64,000 nt of DNA from Budorcas taxicolor (GCF_023091745.1 NC_068924.1:72690832-72754831), one strand, 5' to 3'. Shown: positions 21,810-32,540, counted from the stretch's first letter. Notes: a model not told the origin generated them from the letters alone. A program made the numbers and translations.

Positions 21810-22020
21810 CCTCCTTTTCGTGTGTTCCGGGCATTGCCCACATCATCTGATTAAATCCTTGCATTGACTTTGTGTGGGAAGCTGGCTATTGCCCTCTCTT
21901 ACAGCCAAGACGGCCAAAGGCTCAGACAAGAGAAGAGACCTTCCCAAGGTCACATTAAGTGGGGTCAGGCAGGAGGGCTGCAGGATTCTAGAACCAGGGC
22001 CTCTAAGAGTCAACTTGACT
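21810..22020 (-). mobile_element. MIR SINE
   Basis: 'catctgattaaatccttgc', 'gagaccttcccaaggtcac' and 'attctagaaccagggcctc' follow the inverted MIR. 22021-22454 downstream is unassigned. Confidence 0.75.
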
Positions 22021-22454
22021 GACATGTTGACATTACATTGGGGAATTCGAAGCCCAAGGAGGTTAGATTCCCTCCCCCAGGTAACAGCCCAGGACCGGCT
22101 CCAGGATGCCTGCCCTGCACACTCAGGCAGACCGAAGCCCCTCCTCCTCCGGTTTCTTTACCTCTTTCCCTTCATGTCCTCATCTCACGTGTAGACAGAC
22201 ATAGGATCCGCTTAGGAGCATGTGATAAGGCAGATGAGGTCTCACTGGCCAATGCTGAACACAGAGACTGGCGCAGGGAACATCTGGTAAAGCCCTCAGC
22301 AAATGAAGATTCTCTTTTTTAAAGATTATAATCTAGGGATGTGTTTCTCCATCTGTGACATGAGAAGAAGTGAAGCTGAGATGAGCTAAGGTGTATATCC
22401 ATGCTCTGGAAATCCTAAGATTGAAAGAGTCACAGAAAGGGGCTTACCGAAAAC

Positions 22455-22665
22455 CAGTGTTAGGGACACAGACCAGCTGGGGCTCCACTCCCCATTCTGT
22501 CACACAGTAGCGTCTTGGGTGAATCCCTTAACTTTTCTGTGCCTCAATTCCCTCATCTGTAAAATGGGTGCAATAAAGTTGACATCTCCTATGGTTGTCG
22601 TGAGGATTTAGCAAGTTCACGTCTATGTGAAAGGCTTTGAATGGTGTCAGAAGCAGGTTAAGGAT
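22455..22665 (+). mobile_element. MIR SINE
   Basis: 'gtgcctcaattccctcatctg', 'taaaatgggtgcaataaag' and 'gttgtcgtgaggatttagc' form a clear forward MIR core. Confidence 0.85.
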
Positions 22666-22677
22666 TTTATATGTGTT

Positions 22678-22940
22678 GCTGCTGCTAAGTCGCTTCAGTC
22701 GTGTCCGACTCTGTGTGACCCCATAGACGGCAGCCCACCAGGCTCCTCTGTCCCTGGGATTCTCCAGGCAAGAACACTGGAGTGTGTTGCCATGTCCTTC
22801 TCCAATGCATGAAAGTGAAGAGTGAAAGTGAAGTCGCTCAGTCGTGTCTGACTCTTAGCGACCCCATGGACTGCAGCCTGTCAGGCTCCTCCACCCATGG
22901 GATTTTCCAGGCAAGAATACTGGAGTGGGTTGCCATTGTC
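22678..22940 (-). mobile_element. Bov-A2 SINE with 11-bp target duplication
   Basis: A complete dimeric Bov-A2, including the gaagagtgaaagtgaagtcgc linker, is flanked by identical ttatatgtgtt at 22667-22677 and 22941-22951. Confidence 0.96.
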
Positions 22941-22951
22941 TTATATGTGTT

Positions 22952-23187
22952 AACTGTTACTAAACATGTGGTTATTAGCCTTCAATCTTTCCAGTCAATT
23001 GCAATTACAGTATTAAAATAGACTGTGAATGCTATCCACCTTGCCAATGTAAAAAAAAAAAAAAATCACACTACCAACACAGATGAGGGATTACTCATTA
23101 GCTTCCTCACTTTCCTTGAAAGGTCATCAGTAGATAGTCCATAAAATGGACAAATGACGAAGTGCAAGTGTATCTTAACTTTATTTA
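22952..23187. other. AT-rich sequence with A run
   Basis: An A-rich run at about 23051-23066 is the only notable feature. Confidence 0.4.
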
Positions 23188-23357
23188 GGCTGTCCTGGGT
23201 CTTCAGTGTGGCACACAGCCTCCTTCTCTAGTTGTGGTGCAAAGGTTTAGTTGCCCTGCCGCATCCAGGGTGTTAGTTCCCCAACCAGGGATTGAACCCA
23301 CGTCCCCTGCACTGGCAGGCAATTTCTTAACCACTGGACCACCAGGGAAGTCCCAGG
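23188..23357 (-). mobile_element. CHR-type SINE
   Basis: The inverted element ends in the complement of the tRNA head (accactggaccaccagggaa). The B-box complement lies near 'gggattgaaccc'. Confidence 0.85.
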
Positions 23358-23721
23358 GGAGTGTATTTTTTAAAAGTTTAGTTTGGACAAACAAAAAGCA
23401 AATGTAGAATGTTTAGGAAGGTAGAGAAATTCATTTTTTAATTGTTTTTTAACAATATCATGTATTCCTTCCATGAGAGAAAAATAGTTTAACAAAATTT
23501 TAGGGCCAAATAAATTAAATCCATCCACAAAATGACAAGCAGTCTCGCTGCATGTGCTGTCTTGGAAAGAGTCCTCCAGACAATATTTAGTGGAAAAACA
23601 AACTGAAGATCTGAGTCAAGGTGATCTGGGTTTTGTAGAGGAAACACAAAATTTAAGTGAGTGTATTGGGTGTTCAGCAAAAATGTGGAGCAGGGCACAC
23701 ACTCAGTTATTAATGATGCCA
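23358..23721. other. Single-copy region
   Basis: No recognised element. Confidence 0.4.
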
Positions 23722-23867
23722 GCCTGCCTCTGGTTGGCAACAGAGAGTAGATGCCAGAAAGAATCCCACACTCCCATACCACTTGAATCGCTCAGCCTGC
23801 CTCTGGTTGGTAACGGAGAGTAGATGCCAGAAAGAATCCCATACTCCCATACCATTTGAATTGCTCT
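23722..23867. repeat. 73-bp tandem duplication
   Basis: Two adjacent 73-bp units at 23722-23794 and 23795-23867 both begin gcctgcctctggttgg. They share 'gagagtagatgccagaaag' and differ at a handful of positions, mostly transitions. No repeat family was recognised. Confidence 0.92.
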
Positions 23868-24222
23868 GTCAGCAAGCATGAATTACCTGTAAAGAGAGAA
23901 ATGTGTAAACAAAGACAATTGAGGCAAATGTGATGATTTTTGTTGTTGGAGAAAAGAGCATGATACTCAGAACCACAACTCTCGCTTCCCCTCACCTCTG
24001 GCCAGACCCAGGAAGCCCCACTAGCATCGCTGGACATCGCAAAGGTCCGGAAGGTTGGACAATGTGCCTGGTTTTCTGGCTGGGCCTTCAAACCCAGGTG
24101 GCCTCTGCTCAGGGACCCTGTGGGCAGGACTAAATGCATACTGAGCAACTTCCTGACCCAGCGAGTAGCTGGCCACCAGGACCAAGAACGTCTGTGCTTA
24201 GCTGCCCTCACAGAAGGTTCCG
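23868..24222. other. Single-copy region
   Basis: No recognised element. Confidence 0.4.
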
Positions 24223-24532
24223 GGGGCTTCCTGGTGCTTCATGATAAAGGATCCACTTGCCAAACAGGAGACACAGGTTCAATCCCTGATCCAGGAGGAT
24301 CCCACTTGCCTCAGAGCAACTCATGAGCCACAGCAATTGAGACTGGGCTCTGGAAACCAGGAGTCAGAACTCAAGCCCTCACCCCCTGGGGTCCATGCTC
24401 TGCAAAAAAGAGAAGCCACCACAATGAGAAGCCGGCGCCCCACACTAGAGAGGAGCCCCTGCTCTCCACAGCTGACGGAAGCCCACGCAGGAACAAAGAC
24501 ACAGCGCAGCCGAAAATTAAAAATAAGCACAT
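24223..24532 (+). mobile_element. CHR-type SINE (long form)
   Basis: The head 'ggcttcctggtgcttcatg' and B-box-like 'ggttcaatccctg' are followed by a body with 'agaagccaccacaatgagaagc'. The tail is A-rich. Confidence 0.85.
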
Positions 24533-25837
24533 CAAATAGAATTATACAAAAGAGAAGCTTCTGAGAGAAGGCAGCCCAAGCAGGCGGTAACGTAAGTAGC
24601 CTCCTTCAGCAACAGGCCTCCAGTCACCTATTCCTTCTCCCACCAGGCAGGCACTGCGTTCTGAGAATGATGTCTGAATTCTGACAGCTTCGTAAGTCTC
24701 TGTGTCACTGAGCCTCAACCTTCTCACACTCGACACCTCTTTATGTTCAGATCTGTAACATCCTCTTTAATACTCTGAAATGAACCTCATATATCCTGTA
24801 ACCTACCTACACACTCCTTTTTTTAAAGTATCCATCTATAAGGTCCCCACTGTAATGCAAAGTGGAAATACAAAGAACGTTGTGCAAAATAAAATCCACA
24901 GCTGCTCGAGAAGATGTAATGAAGTTGTCAGGAGCTCGCGGTCCCTGCAGAACCACCGAGACGGTGGCTGGTCCAGATGTGGGGTTCAGAGCAGAGATTC
25001 CAACCCTTCAGAAGGGTCACCGTCTGAAACCGTGAGCCGCTCCTGGCAGGTTCTGAACAAAACGAAATGCAGACTTCTCTTGTTGTTGTCTTTAGTTAGT
25101 CGCACCCGTGGAGAATTCAGTGCGTATTCACAATGCGCAAAAATGCTTTATATTTATATGTAAAGCAAAGTTAAAGTCTAGACTCGTAGAATCATAAACA
25201 TCTTTCCTCCCTACAGGAAGGTCCAGCAGGACACGTGAAAGCCATGTGGATCCTGAGACCGTTCTCCCGGGGCCCGGCTGTCCTGCTTTTTGCTCATAAC
25301 CTGCCTTACCCACCTACCAATTGGAACGGTGCTCCCTCCCCGTCCCCAGGTTTGTGACCGTCCTAGATGCCCGAGGTCCTGCACCCCCTTTCCCCTCCCA
25401 ACAGGGCTCCTCAGAAGGATCTCTGTCTTCATGATAGAAGTTCAACACCCTCAGTTGCCCTGTGATGTCCGCTCTCTGCCTTGAGTCCCAGCCGGCCCTG
25501 GAGACGAGCCGTCACCAGCTCCATGTCAACAGACAGGGAACCCGAGACAGAGGGCGGCTGTGACTCAGCAAGCACAGAGCCAGGCAGAGGCCAAATCACG
25601 TGCTGTTAGCCCCCGCAGCCCCAAGGGCAGGCGGCCCATGCATCTGGGTGCCCTGCGCTGGCGGGGGGACCTGATCAGGGGTCCGCACATCTGGGTGCCC
25701 TTTGCTGGCAGCGGGGAACTGATTAGGGGTGCGGGGCCCTCTGGCCCTGAGCGGTCCACCTGTCCCTGGAGCCTCTGAGAGCTTAGCTCTCTCTCTCATA
25801 CACAGACACTCACGATGGGTGGGGGGCGTGCTTCTGC
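24533..25837. other. Single-copy region
   Basis: About 1.3 kb has no recognised repeat. At 25625-25740 the phrase 'catctgggtgccct' occurs twice about 58 bp apart, each followed by a short variable stretch and then a 'ggg..ctgat.agggg' phrase. This looks like an old local tandem duplication. No gene was recognised. Confidence 0.45.
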
Positions 25838-25862
25838 CTCTCTCTCTCTCTCTCTCTCTCTC
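25838..25862. repeat. (CT)n microsatellite
   Basis: About twelve uninterrupted CT dinucleotides. Confidence 0.97.
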
Positions 25863-26020
25863 CTGGGGCAGGAAATGTGTCAGGAGAGATAAGAAGAAAA
25901 AAGAGGAGGGGAGAGGCCTCTGAAAGGAGCAGGGATGGGGCCGAGGGAGCCACTGCCTCCCCGTGATCAGCGCAGAAGAATGGAAGGAAATGACCAGAGA
26001 GGCAAAAGTCGGCCTGGAGG

Positions 26021-26037
26021 TTATCAGCTATAAATAG
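26021..26037. promoter_or_regulatory. GATA plus MEF2 composite site
   Basis: ttatca (26021-26026) is a GATA site on the minus strand (tgataa). Two bases away, ctataaatag (26028-26037) exactly fits the MEF2 consensus CTA(A/T)4TAG. A second gataag lies at about 25888. The surrounding 25870-26060 is repeat-free. The MEF2 word also looks like a TATA box, so a promoter is the alternative reading, but no CpG-rich or initiator context follows. Confidence 0.5.
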
Positions 26038-26259
26038 CCCTTTCTCTAGGCTCCCCAGGAGCAGAGGGAAGGGGTCGAGACCAGAGGGTCTGGTCTCTGT
26101 GGCTGGTGGTGGGGGCAGCGGTCATTAGCGGCTGCCTGGGATTCAGATCAAAGAGCCAAGAGGCAGATAAGAGGCTGGACTCAGGACCCACCCCCTCGCC
26201 TCCTGCTAGAGGTCGGTGCTCTGACCCTATAGCTGGCCAAGCACGTCCTGTATTCTTGC

Positions 26260-26365
26260 ATCTTTGTATTCCTGATTCGCGCATCCACCCACCCATTCAA
26301 TCAGCCACCCATTCACCCCACCTGCTCATCCGTCTGTCTACACATCCTGCCTCCCTCCCCGTCTC
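26260..26365. repeat. Degenerate (CCAYCCATTCA)n repeat
   Basis: Imperfect repeats such as catccacccacccattc and cagccacccattcacc. Confidence 0.65.
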
Positions 26366-26431
26366 TAAGCTTCCTACTAGCTGTTCCTTCTTCTATCCAC
26401 ACACTCTTCCTTCCCTTTTGACTTCCCTAAC

Positions 26432-26675
26432 TTGTCCCTTAGGTCCCAGCTGAGACACAACATCCCACATGAAGTCTTCTCAGATCTCCAAGTTCAAGGT
26501 AAGGTATGTATCCCATCGACTCCTACAGTTCTGGTCTTCTGTTTCGTACGGCGCTCATCACAAGTATTTCATTCTTGCCTCCAGCTCCTCAGCTCTCTGA
26601 GGGGGCTTGCAGTTCCGCAGCATCTAGGATGATGCCTGGCACATAGTAGACGCTCAAGAAATTCACTGGCTGCAT
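26432..26675 (+). mobile_element. L2 LINE 3' end
   Basis: 'cacatgaagtcttctcagatc', 'gctcatcacaagtatttcattc' and 'gatgcctggcacatagtagacgctcaag' follow the L2 3' end in order. Confidence 0.75.
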
Positions 26676-27944
26676 TTATGCCCATGTCTGTCCCCTCTCT
26701 CTTCCGTCCCTCCTTCCTCCCTTGAAGGCTTCTGGAGCTCTGATCTGAGTCAGGTCTGATGGTTGTCACTGCCCCTGAGGATAGCTGAGCCTGGTGGGAG
26801 TAGAGGAAGCAGAGGAGAGGGGAGTGAGGCCCACTCACAAATCACATGACCCAGGTAGAAAGAGAGATGGACTTCTTAGACATCAGAGGGGTGAGCTATC
26901 AGTTGGCGGCAGCGGATGAGGAGGTAGTGAAGGTGGGCTTCAAGGAGGAGGTGGCCCTTGAGCCGGGACTTGACCGTGCAGACATGGCGGCGGGATGAAG
27001 GGTAGGCTCTGCTGGCTCAGGAGACACACAGGCAGGAGAGTGCAAGGTAGTGAAGGGAGTGGGAGGTGTCTGGAGGGCGTCTGCCTGAAGCAAGCGGGAC
27101 AGAGGGGGAGTGATGAAGCAGAAAAGAGGTGGGGGGCAGGGAGGGATTTGGGGGACAAGACATTTTGGAGAGACACAGAGGCAGAGCGAGGGCTGTACCA
27201 GGACCCCTAACATGCCAGGGGATGTGCTGAGAGGGGGGCCAGAGGATGGTCCAGGTGCCTGGATGTGGTGTGTCCTGCTTACGCCTCTGAGAGAGTGGGC
27301 AGACAGCTGGCTCCTAATCTCTTCTAGAGAAGTGGTCACGGGCCAAAGGCCTCGATGGAGCCGATGACTCACAGCTAGAGACTGCGGCCTTGTCTGCCCG
27401 CGGTGTGGGATTCGGCCCATGCAGAGGACGTCAGGACAGCTCCAAGGATGGAATGCTGGAGCCAAGGCCAGGTCCCCCAAGGCCTGCTTACTGTCTGGGC
27501 ACCCCTGGTGGGGACAGGCTGGCCCCCCAAAGAGAGGCCAGGCTGAGCCCATGTCTGAGCCTCTGGCTGGGCTGTGCCCTCCTCCCATGCCCCAACCCCT
27601 TCAGCTCTGGGACGGAGGAGGGAGGTCCCTTCCCTAAGAAGGGTGGGTTTCTGGGGGTGGAGAGGCAGGAGCAAGAATCCTGGGGTCACGCTGGGTGCAC
27701 ACCGGTCCAGGACCCAGCGTGCGGTCAGCCACATCGTGAGCATCAACATGACCAGCAGGCCCCGGAAGGGGCCAAGTGAATCAGCCAGGGATATTCCTGT
27801 CTTCCGAGCAGGAAGGCCAATCCTGGTCTTTCAAGACCTAGATCTTAGCAAACCCATGTGTCCTTCGTGCTCAAAGTCCAGGGAATACAGCTTTCTCATT
27901 TGCCCTCCGGGAGGGCTTAATTATTAAAGTGAAAACAGCTACTG
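26676..27944. other. Mostly single-copy region
   Basis: 26880-27000 resembles the ancient unassigned repeat also seen at 31733-32480 ('ggcttcaaggaggaggtggcc'). A perfect AP-1 word tgactca lies at about 27365. Long opposite-strand open frames at 26899-27588 and 27375-27779 arise in GC-rich DNA and show no domain. Confidence 0.5.
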
Positions 27945-28050
27945 CTCTTTATTGAGAACTCACTTTGTGCCAGGCTCCAGGCCACATACTTTCTAGGAAA
28001 CATTGTGTTTGATCCTTGGAAATGCCTATCAATGGTACGACGAGTATTCT
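27945..28050 (-). mobile_element. MIR SINE fragment
   Basis: 'tttattgagaactcactttgtgccaggc' and 'gtttgatccttggaaatgcc' follow the inverted MIR 3' half. Confidence 0.65.
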
Positions 28051-28440
28051 CTCCTGTATTAGTTCTCTGCTTCTGGGTAATTAATTACCCCAAATCTCAA
28101 CCTCTCAAGATTAGACACACTTATATCTTGAGGTTTCTGTGGGTCAGGAAGCTGGGCAGGACTTAGCTGGACTCTGCTTCAGGGTCTCTCCTAGGCTTCA
28201 GTCGAGCCATCTGCCATGGCCTCAGTCTCATCTGAAGGCCACTTGCTGTCAAGTGGTCCCACTCAGCTATGACCACTCCAGGCAAAACCAGAAGGCCAGG
28301 GACAACAGGACATCACCACGAGGTGGTCCTCAGGATCAAATCGGGCAGGAGCCAGGGGCCAAGAACGCATTCCCTGTCCCCTCGAGGATACTAGCCCTGA
28401 ATCCTACTAGCAGTGATTCCTCCCTGAGGTAGGATTTTTG
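28051..28440. mobile_element. Ancient LTR- or DNA-type repeat, family unassigned
   Basis: 'gggtaattaattaccccaaa', 'gaggtttctgtgggtcaggaagc' and 'ggcctcagtctcatctgaaggcc' follow a common old mammalian repeat that I recognise but cannot name. Confidence 0.55.
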
Positions 28441-28462
28441 TCTGCAACGTAATATTTCTTAT

Positions 28463-28686
28463 GCCTGTGTGCTAAGGCACTTCAGTCGTGTCTGATTCTT
28501 TGCAACCCTATGGACTGTAGCCCACCAGGCCTCTTTGTCCATTGGGGTTCTCCAGGCAAGAATACCAGAGTGCGTTGCCATGCCCTCCTCCAGAGGATCT
28601 TCCCCACCCAGGGACTGAACCCACATCTCTTATGTCTCCTGCATTGGCAAGTGGATTCTCTACCACCAGCGCCACCTGGGAAGTCC
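28463..28686 (-). mobile_element. Bov-tA SINE carrying a CTCF-like word
   Basis: A full inverted element. Its tRNA-derived head has the variant ccaccagcgccacctgggaa (28663-28682), whose reverse complement closely matches the CTCF core. Confidence 0.93.
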
Positions 28687-28939
28687 AACATCTGTAACAT
28701 CTCTTACAGATGTTTGGTTTTGAACAATTCAGTCAGAGTAGCCTTCACTTTGCATTACAGAGATGCAGAATGCAGTTGAAAAAAAAAGAAAAAAAAAAAA
28801 CCCAAACAAGTGTGAATGCAAATGCAAATACACACACGAATAGCTCTTATTTTCTGAACTATTACCAGGTGTTATGAGCTGTCGTGTGTTTTCTCAAAAT
28901 TTACACTGAAACCCTAACATATCCAGTACCTCAAACTGT

Positions 28940-29153
28940 AAAGTAAAAGTAAAGTCGCTCAGTCATGTCCAACTCTTTGTGGGTCCCATGAACTGTAGCC
29001 TACCAGGCTCCTCCATCCATGGGATTTTCCAGGCAAGAGTGCTGGAGTGGATTGCCATTTCCTTCTCCAGGGGATCTTCCCGACCCAGGAAACGAACCCT
29101 GGTCTCCCGCATTGCGGGCAGACGCTTTACTGTCTGAGCCACCAGGGAAGCCC
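28940..29153 (-). mobile_element. Bov-tA SINE with 11-bp target duplication
   Basis: A full inverted element is flanked by identical cctcaaactgt at 28929-28939 and 29154-29164. Confidence 0.96.
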
Positions 29154-29248
29154 CCTCAAACTGTGATCTTTCTCATCTTAAGGAGCAGAATCAGGCCATT
29201 AGGATGGGTCCTAACCCAATATGACTGGTGTCCTTATAAGAGGTGATT

Positions 29249-29470
29249 AACTGCTATATTTAAAACAGATAGCCAACAAAGGCCTACTGTATAACACGTG
29301 AAACTCTGCTCAGTGTTATGTGGCATCCTGACTGGGAGGGGGTTTGGGGGAGATTGGGTACATGTATATGTATGGCTGAGTCCCTTTGCTATTCACCTGA
29401 GACTATCACAACATTGTTCACCAGCTATACACCAATACAAAATAAAAAGTTTTTTAAAAATCCAAAGGGA
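29249..29470 (+). mobile_element. Bovine-type L1 3' end
   Basis: 'gatagccaacaaaggcctactg', 'gtacatgtatatgtatggctg' and 'ccaatacaaaataaaaagttt' followed by an A-rich tail match the ruminant L1 3' UTR. It is a 5'-truncated copy of about 220 bp. Confidence 0.88.
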
Positions 29471-29700
29471 AAAAAAGAAAAAGGTTGGTTAGGACACAAA
29501 CATGCACAAAGAGAATAGCAAGTAAGGACTCAGGGAGAAGACGGCCATCTCCACGCCAAGGAGAGAGACTTCAGAGGAAACCCTGCCAGCACCGTGCTCT
29601 TGGACTTGTAGCCTCTAGAATTATGAGAAAACACATCTCTGTTGTTTCAGTCACCCAGTCTATGGTGCTTTATTATGGCAGCCCCAGCAATCTAAGCCAC

Positions 29701-30009
29701 CAGGCCTGGAGTTAGAACATATGTGTAATTCTGGCCAATAGGATGCAAAGGGAAGTCTGATCATGTGCTTCTAGAAGGCTTTCCTCCTTCTTAAAAAAGG
29801 AACGGGAGGAGGAAGGAGCCCACTGTCTTCAGGTCTGTAGATGTTGTTTGAGCATGTTAGTCCTGGAGCTGCTGCAGCCATTTTGCATCATGAGGCAGGC
29901 ATGAATGGCTGAGCAGAAAAATGGAGGAAAATGGGTCTTTGATGCGATCACAGAGCATAAATTATGTACTCTCGTTCTAGACTCCGTTTATCTGAGAAAA
30001 TGACATGTC
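29701..30009. mobile_element. Probable ancient repeat, unassigned
   Basis: 'gagctgctgcagccattttgcatcatgaggc' resembles a common old mammalian repeat. The family is not named and the boundary is uncertain. Confidence 0.4.
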
Positions 30010-30430
30010 CTTCTCTTTAGGCTACTTTGAGTTGGGTTTTGTATTATTTGCATGTACATTGATGTAGCACCATGGCGATTGCAGAGGACCCTGGGCAGAT
30101 CTGAGGCACGCTGAATCTGTCTCAGGCAGCAGAGCCGCTCTGTGATGTTGTATATTGAGCTCCACAGGCATATTTGGGATTCAGGGAAATGTCTGGGGGA
30201 AGGGATGGCTGGTGTTGAGTGATTGTCGCAGCAACCTCAGAGCTGCCAGCTCTCTGTGAGACGGGGGCTGGGCATGATTTGGGAAAGTTAACCAGCAGTG
30301 TCTGCCAAAAGACACTCAGGAGTCAGAAAGAGACTAGGAAATTTGGGAATGTCTTCTATCTTTACCTTCAGCAGCTTCTTTAAATTAATAATCATCAAAG
30401 AGCTGCAAACTCCTGTCCATTTTAACTCCA
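30010..30430. promoter_or_regulatory. Candidate conserved non-coding element
   Basis: A repeat-free block has an octamer atttgcat (30047-30054) for POU factors and 'ttaaattaataatcatcaaag' near 30379-30399, which joins homeodomain cores to a TCF/LEF word (atcaaag). No coding signal. Conservation is inferred from texture only. Confidence 0.4.
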
Positions 30431-30989
30431 TCATGTCCTCTTAGTTTGTCCCCTTCTTGTCCTCCCTTCTGTGCGGACTTGGGGCTGCAAAGGCCTGGGA
30501 ACCACACCAGCTCCGAAGCAGTCTGTCAGGTTCCTGCCCGTTTCCCTTCATACAACAAAACTCCTCCCATACCTGCAATGTGTCAGGCACTGATCTAGGC
30601 ATTTGGGGTATTTCAGTGAACAAAACAAACAATTCCTGCCCTCATGGAGCTTATATCCTTACAGGAAGAGAAAGTGTTGAAAGTGTTAAACCTTCAGGCA
30701 TGTCTGACTCTTTTACGACACCACGGAGAGTAGCCCACCAGGCTCCATGGGATTTCCCCAGGCAAGAATATTGGAGTGGCTTGCCATTTCCTTTTCCGGG
30801 GGATCTTCCCAACCCAGGAACTGAATCCAGGTCTCTTGAATTGCAGGCAGATTCTTTACCATCTGAGCCACCAGGGAAGCCAGCAACATTCACAACAAAC
30901 AAGTAGGAGGGACAGGGACCATACAGGATAAAACAAATGTAGATCCCGACGAGGAAGCTCAGAGGCAGGCCTGCAATTTTAAATCTGTG
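30431..30989. other. Old repeat remnants around a SINE
   Basis: About 30570-30662 ('gtgtcaggcactgatctaggc', 'ccctcatggagcttatatcc') and about 30886-30970 look like an ancient unassigned repeat of the kind seen at 33120-33230. 30431-30570 is single-copy. Confidence 0.5.
30674..30881 (-). mobile_element. Bov-tA SINE
   Basis: An inverted full element ends in 'gagccaccagggaagcc'. Confidence 0.92.
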
Positions 30990-31124
30990 GACTGCTGGGA
31001 ATTGCCTAGCGGTTCAGTGGTTGGAACTCTGAGCTCTCACTGCCAAGGGCCAGCGTTCAATACCTGATCGGGGAACTACGATACCACAAGCCATGAGACA
31101 CGGTTAAAAAAAAATTTTTTTTTT
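30990..31124 (+). mobile_element. CHR-type SINE
   Basis: The head 'gggaattgcctagcggttcagtgg' and B-box-like 'cgttcaatacctg' are followed by an A run and then a T run at the tail (31105-31124). Confidence 0.82.
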
Positions 31125-31130
31125 CGGTGA

Positions 31131-31730
31131 CTGTTATGGATTGAACTGTGTCCCCCTAGTTCAATTTGTTGAAGTACAAATCTTCCTCAGTACCTCAGAA
31201 TGTGACCTTGTTGCAGATGTAATTAGTTTAGTTAAAGTGAAGTCAGGCTGGGTAGAATAGGCTCCTATCAGGTCCTTATAAAAAGAAGAAATTTGGACAC
31301 ACACATGCTCATAAGGTATTGAAGGCAAAAGGAGAAGGGGGTAGCAGTGGATGAGATGGTTAGATGGCATCCCAGACTCAAAAGACAGGAATCTGAGCAA
31401 ACTCCAGGGGATAGTGAAGGGCAGAGGGGCCTGGTGTGCTGCAGTCCATGGGGTCACAAAGAGCCGGACACAACTTAGTTATTGAACAACAACAACAATG
31501 AAGATATGGAGAACACCCCATAAAGAGGGAGGCTGAGATCTACAAGTCCAGGAATATGAAAGACTGTCATCCAACCACCCAGGCTAGAGGAGACCGTAGA
31601 CAGGATTCTCCCTCGAAAACGATCAAGCCTGCTAACACCTCGATGCTAAACTTCCAGCCTTCAGAGCCATGAGACAATGAATTTCTATGTTGCATTGCTC
31701 CGTTACGCAGCCCTAGAAAGCCAATACAGT
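31131..31730 (+). mobile_element. MLT1-like LTR with BovB insertion
   Basis: 'ctgttatggattgaactgtgtcccc', 'cagatgtaattagtttagttaa' and 'aaagaagaaatttggacacac' precede the BovB. 'taacacctcgatgctaaac' and 'gttacgcagccctagaaagcc' follow it. Confidence 0.8.
31316..31496 (+). mobile_element. BovB LINE 3' end (older type)
   Basis: A diverged BovB tail ends in (aac)n, gaacaacaacaac. It is nested in the MLT1-like LTR. Confidence 0.85.
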
Positions 31731-31732
31731 GG

Positions 31733-32480
31733 TCATGTAGACCTCATGAAGAAGATGACTTCTGAAGGAAGATGTGAAGGATGTGGGTGGGAAGATAGTG
31801 AGAGTGTCTGGGGGAACGGCACACAGGCAGAGGGAACAGCCAGTGCAAAGACCCTGAGGCAAGCACTTACCCGAAGTCTTTGAAGGAAAGTAAGGAGACC
31901 AGAAAGCAGTGAGTGAGGAGTGCAGTGTTGCAGGAGAGGAGATGAGATAAAGGGTCGATCCTGCAGGGCCCTGAGGCCATTGCACAGACTATGGTCTTTA
32001 CTCAGCATGAGATGGAACCGCAGCGGAATTCTCAGCCAAAGAGTGATGCAATATGACTTACATTATAATAGAATCGCTCTGGCTCCTGTGTAAGAAGGGA
32101 CTTGGTAGGGGGAAGGGGGAGATGGAAGAGAAGAGGGGAGAGGAGACAGAAAGTTAGTGGGCATTGCAACAACCCAGGGAAGAGATGATGGTGTCTGGAA
32201 AAGGGATGGTGGTAGTGGAGGCGGGGAGAAGTGGATGGAGTCCAGGTACTTTTTTGAAAGTGCAACAGACAGGATTCCCTGAATGATCAGATGTAAGGGG
32301 GCAGAGAAGGAGCTGAGTCATGGATGACGCCAGATTTTAGCCGGAGCAACTGCAAGGGTGGAGTTGCCATCAACGGGGTAGAGAAAACCATGGTATACTT
32401 CCTGTTTCCTGCAGGTTTGCGAGAAGCTGGGATGGGGAAAATCACGAGTTTGGTTCTGGATCTGTCAAGTTTACAAGTCC
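31733..32480 (+). mobile_element. Long ancient repeat, family unassigned
   Basis: The word gggaacagccagtgcaaag (31832-31850) recurs with one change at 36690-36708. Further recurrent phrases are 'ctctggctcctgtg' and 'gcaactgcaagggtggagttgcc'. This is a mammal-wide repeat by texture and I cannot name it reliably. Confidence 0.55.
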
Positions 32481-32540
32481 CAACCCTGGTTCATCTTCAA
32501 AACAGCTGCCAAAGTGATGGCTCTTTAAAAAGCCAAAAAA

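Larger units (their letters stand above)
28872..29700 (+). mobile_element. MLT1-like LTR with two insertions
   Basis: The LTR starts at 'gtgttatgagctgtcgtgtg', continues with 'cccaatatgactggtgtcctt' and ends with 'gagaagacggccatctcc', 'cttggacttgtagcctctag' and 'tattatggcagccccagcaat'. A Bov-tA (28940-29153) and an L1 (about 29249-29470) split it. Confidence 0.8.

Noticed and set aside
26028..26037. TATA box of a promoter
   Set aside because: ctataaatag fits MEF2 exactly, sits next to a GATA site, and is not followed by CpG-rich or initiator sequence or a plausible exon.
26899..27588. 229-codon minus-strand open frame
   Set aside because: No start context, domain or codon signal; overlapping + strand frames are comparable. 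It looks like a GC-rich chance frame over an old repeat.
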